From Macrostomum hystrix (lineage: Eukaryota; Platyhelminthes; Macrostomidae), in assembly GCA_950097015.1 (NCBI GenBank), contig CATNEN010000034.1, positions 1,316,501-1,380,500 of the forward strand: DNA of 64,000 nt. Direction: 5' to 3'. Below are positions 59,326 to 64,000 of the stretch, in pieces. Below the pieces are notes generated by a model. That model saw nothing but the letters and a program-made list of their open reading frames with translations, had not been told where the DNA came from and did no database searches. Both the position numbers and the translations under genes were made by a program. Position 1 is the first letter of the stretch, and every line of letters begins with the position of its first letter.

Positions 59326-60453
59326 ATGCGAATTCTGTTCCTAGCAGCGCTGATATTGCTGATAGCTAGCGGACTAGTCGGAATTGCTGTCGCTATCGAC
59401 GATTTTTCAGACATTTCAACTGGCTCGAAGTCTCTCTGGGAGGACTCTGTGGTTGGCAGTGCCGGTTATCACGCCAAAAATTCTCGTACGTGGAATGCTA
59501 GGCACGCTGATCCAGCTGCCGAGAGCCTCGCACGTGCCGGAAAATCCCGACATCAGTTCAGTGCTAATCGACATGAATCTCAAAAGGTCGCAGTACACAA
59601 TGGCCCCAAAGAGAGCCCTCAGCTTCCAATACATCAAAGAAAGCGTGACCATTTGAGACGCGAACATTACGAGCACAGTGAGAAGCGTCGAGTATACGGA
59701 CGAAAAAAACAATACAGGGACAACAAGAGACATCAAAGACGTCACGAACGCAAGAAACATCAAGGACGTCACGAAAGCAAGAAACATCTAGGACGTTACG
59801 AACGCAAAAAGCATCGAGGACGTTACGAACACAAGAAACATCGAGGACGTTACGAACGCAAGAAGCATCGAGGACGTCACGAAAGCAAGAAACATCGAGG
59901 ACGTTACGAACGCAAGAAACATCGAGGACGTCACGAAAGCAAGAAGCATAGAGGACGTTACGAACGCAAGAAGCATCGAGGACGTCACGAACGCAAGAAG
60001 CATCGAGGACGTTACGAACACAAGAAATATCGAGGACGTCACGAACGCAAGAAGCATCGAGGACGTTACGAACGCAAGAAATATCGAGGACGTCACGAAC
60101 GCAAGAAGCATCGAGGACGTTACGAAAGCAAGAAACATCGAGGACGTCACGAACGCAAGAAGCATCGAGGACGTTACGAACACAAGAAATATCGAGGACG
60201 TCACGAACGCAAGAAGCATCGAGGACGTTACGAACGCAAGAAATATCGAGGACGTCACGAACGCAAGAAGCATCGAGGACGTTACGAAAGCAAGAAACAT
60301 CGAGGACGCTACGAACGCAAGAAACATCGAGGACGTTACGAACGCAAGAAATATCGAGGACGTTACGAACGCAAGAAACATCGAGGAAGTTATGGATATG
60401 GAAGTGTAGGCTATAAGGGACATGGTCGATATAGACGCAACCGTCAGAGATGA
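59326..60453 (+). CDS. Secreted, very basic His/Arg/Lys/Tyr repeat protein
   Basis: 375 residues from an ATG with a strong signal peptide (MRILFLAALILLIASGLVGI, cleavage likely after AVA at 23). Residues about 24-135 are non-repetitive, charged and His/Arg-rich. From about residue 136 a 9-residue repeat (27 bp, about 59740-60390, roughly 24 copies) alternates GRYERKKHR with GRHESKKHR and GRHERKKHR. This gives a two-unit (54-bp) higher-order period in places. The tail is Gly/Tyr/Arg-rich (GSYGYGSVGYKGHGRYRRN). There are no cysteines in the repeats and no enzyme motif. Composition suits an extracellular structural or adhesive protein, or nucleic-acid or polyanion binding. Tyrosine spaced in a basic background recalls cross-linked glues, but this is inference. 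No homologue recognised. Confidence 0.85.
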   Translation: MRILFLAALILLIASGLVGIAVAIDDFSDISTGSKSLWEDSVVGSAGYHAKNSRTWNARHADPAAESLARAGKSRHQFSANRHESQKVAVHNGPKESPQLPIHQRKRDHLRREHYEHSEKRRVYGRKKQYRDNKRHQRRHERKKHQGRHESKKHLGRYERKKHRGRYEHKKHRGRYERKKHRGRHESKKHRGRYERKKHRGRHESKKHRGRYERKKHRGRHERKKHRGRYEHKKYRGRHERKKHRGRYERKKYRGRHERKKHRGRYESKKHRGRHERKKHRGRYEHKKYRGRHERKKHRGRYERKKYRGRHERKKHRGRYESKKHRGRYERKKHRGRYERKKYRGRYERKKHRGSYGYGSVGYKGHGRYRRNRQR

Positions 60454-61637
60454 CACGACAGCCATCGAAAGCACACGTCTTAGGACCGGGTTACACCGAG
60501 CGCCAAGTAGAGCTACAAATGAACTTCAGACCAGCTTAAAAACAGGCGCAGAGAACACTCAAAACAAACTTCAAATCCTTTTCGGTTGAGGAACTTTCTC
60601 ACAGCACAATTAAACGGAATTTTCGACAAACAGTAAAGAATTTGAATTGGTCTTACTTAATTTTGAAACAAATTAACATACAACGTGCTATAAGATGAGA
60701 ATGGGAGCGAATATAGCCAAGCAGAATCTGTTAGAATTAGTTCAAATGTAAAAATTTAATAATGAAAGGTAAATACCTAATTGAATTTATTCAAAGAAAA
60801 GCTCCAGAGTAACATGGAAAGAATTAAAGCAATTTTCGTAAATTGTTTCATTGTATTTCAGCATTTAATTTTTAGAATTCATGTGTCACAATGTCCAGAA
60901 AAGAAGTGAAAGTTAGATGGACCAATTAGTCGCTACATGTAGCAAAGGCGAATGCTTTTAGAAGACGACGATAAAAATGGCTGTCACAGATTTGAATGAG
61001 ATGAAAGTAGCCATATTATTATTTGGCCACGGCTAGAAACGCACAAAACTGTACATGCTGTGCGAATTAAAAAGCATAAGAAAAAGATCCTGTCTTGAAT
61101 TGAGGCGCAAGCAAGCATATCAAAATAGAAATCAGTATTGAATTTTGTATGACTCTACAGTTCAAAGTTCAAAGGGACAATTTTCAAGCAAACGTGCATG
61201 CCAGGTAAACATTCGCTTGCTTTGTGCGTATAAAAGTACATAATACCTCAGGTAACTAAATATACTATAAATCTCTTGCAATTACACCCACGCATAATAT
61301 AACGAACTAAAATAAAAAACGATTGCAGTTTAATTAATAGTGGGACTTTGCGCATTTTGTTTCACAATTGTAAGCAGGTTTACGATTACAATCCGTCCTT
61401 CGCTTCAAACCTTTCTTCCAATCTAATTTCAGTATTGATTCAATCGAATCTAATAGATTTTCATTGGCCGAGTTCAATCACGTGTGTGGGCTGAGGGTGG
61501 TAAAAAGGCGTCACGTGCCTAGCTTTCCGGAGCTATTTTTTTAATGTTTCTAAAAATAGCTACAAACGAAGCCATCTTGTGAATACTAGATGAACAAAAT
61601 GTGTACGGGTATAGAGAAACCTACGCAGTAGGTTGCG
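60454..61637. other. Spacer, no gene seen
   Basis: AT-rich; includes 3'-flanking sequence of two converging genes. No exon recognised. Confidence 0.4.
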
Positions 61638-62106
61638 TCACAGAACGCCCAACTGCACGCGCACCTGCTTAGCCAGCTCCATCAAGCCAGGGAAGATGGG
61701 CAGGTCGGTCCGCACCGCCGCCCGGATCCGGTGCTCGCTGATGAAGTAGCGGAAATCTTCCCGGTGCTGCCGGATCAGGTGGTCCCGGGCCGCGTTGCAG
61801 TAGGTGAGCAGGCTGTTAATTGTAAACAGCAGGTAATAGGCGTTAACCACCAGCTGCGGCTTCAGCGTAAATTCCGATCGGCTCTTTCCAGCCGTGTCTG
61901 CCTCGTCGTCAACTTCGCCGGCCGACGAACTGGCAGCCGCGTCGAATAGATGACACAGCAGGCGGACGGACTCCGTCAGCATGATCAGCATGCCTTCGCC
62001 TTCGGCGGCCAGAAGCTCAACGGCCTGGCTCTCGCTCACTATCGATCCGTCGGAGCGGCCAATCAGCGGCAGGCCGGCGCCCCCGCCACCGCCGCCTGAG
62101 CTGCTC
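61638..62106 (-). CDS. 3'-terminal exon of an unrecognised gene (partial)
   Basis: A GC-rich minus-strand exon of about 155 codons. It follows a good acceptor (TTCGCTTTGTAG|GAGCAG at 62107-62106) and ends with TGA at 61638. It begins with a Ser/Gly run. It continues with a mixed helix (VELLAAEGEGMLIMLTESVR, LLCHLF), an acidic Ser/Asp loop, and a long helical part (VVNAYYLLFTINSLLTYCNA and onward), ending VRVQLGVL. No domain is recognised; the helical pattern could be the end of a large scaffold, trafficking or ubiquitin-pathway protein. No upstream exon was found to the right, where a SINE and a minisatellite lie, so the rest of the gene is probably beyond the window. Confidence 0.65.
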
Positions 62107-62245
62107 CTACAAAGCGAACAGTTGGAAAGACATGACAGGAGACTTTGGAATGCCGACCGTATTTCCAGCAGCCCTCCAAAAGTTACCGCTGATAAGAGTT
62201 TAAATGGCACTGTTTAAGACCACTGGCTGGCTGCTGTAACGATTA

Positions 62246-62520
62246 GGGAGCCTGTAGCCCAGTGGTTAGAGCTTTGGAATTCTGACCAAGAGGTCGGGAG
62301 TTCGAATCGCAGCCCAAAAAACAAGTTGTGTCCTTTAGCAAGACACTTGATTCCTTAGTCAGCTGGTCAGTTGGGGTAGAAATTGGGGTGGCTGTGGCGG
62401 CCACCACAGCCCATGGACTGAACAGCTGTACGCAGCCTTTTGGAAGCGCAACGCGATAGCTGCGGCTGTGTGCCATTGGCTGTACATGTGGCCCAACTGG
62501 GCTGTGTGTAATTTCTTTCC
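62246..62520 (+). mobile_element. tRNA-derived SINE, same family core as the DTD1-intron SINE
   Basis: The head starts GGGAGCCTGTAGCCCAGTGG (A box TAGCCCAGTGG) and has a B-box match AGTTCGAATCG at about 62299. The core TTGTGTCCTTTAGCAAGACA then CTT (62326-62348) differs from the copy at 17845-18056 by one base in 23. A later CCATGGACTGAACAGCT matches the other copy's CCATGAACAGCT region. It lies in the presumed intron of the minus-strand gene, in antisense orientation. The right end is approximate. Confidence 0.85.
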
Positions 62521-62865
62521 TAACTGAACCAATTGTTCAAAGTAAATAAAACATAATGCCAAAAGAAAAAAATAGATTATTGACAAGAGAAGACAGCAAG
62601 GTTTTCCAAAACAGGAAAGCTACGATTGTTGAAGATAATCAGAGAGCAATTAATTTATGTCGGAAAAACACCAAAAGACAAGCCCTTCAGTGAAAATAAT
62701 ACTTATTTCCAAAGCGCAAGATTACAAAGCATGGAATAGTCCGACAAAGAAATCACACAGCCCATTGTCTAACGGAGGCAGATTGTTGTATCAAATAGAA
62801 TTAAGACTGACGAAAGAAGCAAGCACTGCAGTATAGTGATTCTATGATGATGCTAGGGGTTTCCA
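62521..62865. other. Spacer, no gene seen
   Basis: AT-rich sequence between SINE and array, presumably intronic. Confidence 0.35.
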
Positions 62866-63638
62866 CGGGTTTCCAGTGAGGCAGAGGGGTTTCCACGGGT
62901 TTCCAGTGAAGCATAGGGGTTTTCAGTGAGGCAGAGGGGTTTTCAGTGAGGCAGAGGGGTTTCCACGGGTTTCCAGTGAGGCAGAGGGGTTTCCACGGGT
63001 TTCCAGTGAAGCATAGGGGTTTTCAGTGAGGCAGAGGGGTTTTCAGTGAGACAGAGGGGTTTTCAGTGAGGCAGAGGGGTTTCCAGTGAGGCAGATGGGT
63101 TTCCACGGGTTTCCAGTGAAGCATAGGGGTTTTCAGTGAGGCAGAGGGGTTTTCAGTGAGACAGAGGGGTTTTCAGTGAGGCAGAGGGGTTTTCAGTGAG
63201 ACAGAGGGGTTTCCAGTGAAGCATAGGGGTTTTCAGTGAGACAGAGGGGTTTTCAGTGAGGCAGAGGGGTTTTCAATGAGGCAGAGGGGTTTTCAGTGAG
63301 ACAGAGGGGTTTTCAGTGAGACAGAGGGGTTTTCAGTGAAGCAGAGGGGTTTTCAGTGAGACAGAGGGGTTTTCAGTGAGACAGAGGGGTTTTCAGTGAG
63401 ACAGAGGGGTTTTCAGTGAGACAGAGGGGTTTTCAGTGAGACAGAGGGGTTTTCAGTGAGACAGAGGGGTTTTCAGTGAGACAGAGGGGTTTTCAGTGAG
63501 GCAGAGGGGCTTTCAGTGAGACAGAGGGGTTTTCAGTGAGACAGAGGGGTTTTCAGTGAGACAGAGGGGTTTTCAGTGAGGCAGAGGGGCTTTCAGTGAG
63601 GCAGAGGGGTTTTCAGTGAGGCAGAGGGGTTTTCAGTC
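62866..63638. repeat. 20-bp minisatellite, about 38 copies
   Basis: The unit is AGGGGTTTTCAGTGAGACAG. The left end mixes in a longer variant with GGGTTTCCACGGGTTTCCAG. The right half is very homogeneous, suggesting recent expansion there. Confidence 0.95.
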
Positions 63639-64000
63639 TCCTTCTGGAAGAGGTAACCCAAATCTAAAACTGATGTGAGATTAAGAAACAGAAAAAGTCA
63701 TGTCTGCTATTGTGCGGCGGTAAATTCCAAATTAATAAAAGAAGAAATTTGTTTGAAAAAAGTTAATTTTTTAATAAAAATTGACAGTTCTAAACGCGCA
63801 TCAAAAAAGTTCATCCAAAAGGAGACACGGTGAGTTATCCGGCTCATATCTTACCATGCACTGATGCCAGTTCTGAGTGAATGAAGGGGATGGATTCGTT
63901 CAATAAAAACACAGAAAAATTCAATGTTGCATGCCGAGAGCATGCTAACATAACAAGTGAAGCAACTGAACTCAATATTTGAGATATTTGTAACCAGCAA
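63639..64000. other. Window end, no gene seen
   Basis: AT-rich; nothing supportable. Confidence 0.35.

Overview
This is a stretch of metazoan nuclear DNA. Genes are sparse, mostly short, and either single-exon or split by small GT-AG introns (one intron is GC-AG). There are TATA boxes, AATAAA signals, SINEs with tRNA-type heads, and hAT-type DNA transposons. I cannot fix the species. An invertebrate, perhaps a lophotrochozoan such as a flatworm, is my best guess and a weak one. It rests on AT-rich spacers beside GC-rich coding exons and a very heavy minisatellite load.

Layout. 1-8 kb is a transposon graveyard. It holds a 4.37 kb hAT element (1076-5449) with a perfect 8-bp target duplication and a broken BED-finger transposase. 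Nested inside it is a 555-bp element with its own 8-bp duplication. Two short inverted-repeat elements follow (6101-6396 and 6818-7221, the latter also with an 8-bp duplication). A SUMO gene lies at 8253-8519. A predicted two-exon secreted cysteine-rich protein is on the minus strand at 9657-10804. A 34-bp minisatellite fills 11.2-15.9 kb. On the minus strand come DTD1 (two exons, 17398-18394, with a SINE and CRE-like tandem repeats in its intron), a four-exon HINT3-like histidine-triad gene (21764-24985), and a single-exon type II membrane protein with two METTL24-type domains (26065-27894).

From 28.9 to 35.7 kb there are seven tandem arrays. A GC-rich single-exon RhoGAP gene with a pure CAG12 tract sits at 35996-37504 (minus). 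A 7.1 kb pyrimidine-rich array follows (37.9-45.0 kb), built from 20/22-bp units with a near-identical 2,672-bp internal duplication. Further arrays are a TAGA microsatellite, a 38-bp purine array, a 12-bp array and a 26/28-bp array, up to 52.35 kb.

52.7-60.5 kb is the most interesting coding region. It holds a local group of secreted, strongly basic, internally repetitive proteins: a 1031-aa Thr/Asn-rich then His/Arg-rich protein (52750-55845), a decayed relative in style (57010-57629) and a 375-aa His/Arg/Lys/Tyr repeat protein (59326-60453). Each has a signal peptide and a TATA box. They look like structural, glue or tube/coat proteins, but function is inference. The window ends with the 3'-terminal exon of an unrecognised minus-strand gene (61638-62106), a second SINE and a 20-bp array.

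By my addition, about 24 kb of 64 kb (roughly 38%) is tandem repeat, in about 18 unrelated families. Most long open frames in those arrays are by-products of repeat unit length, and I do not call them genes.
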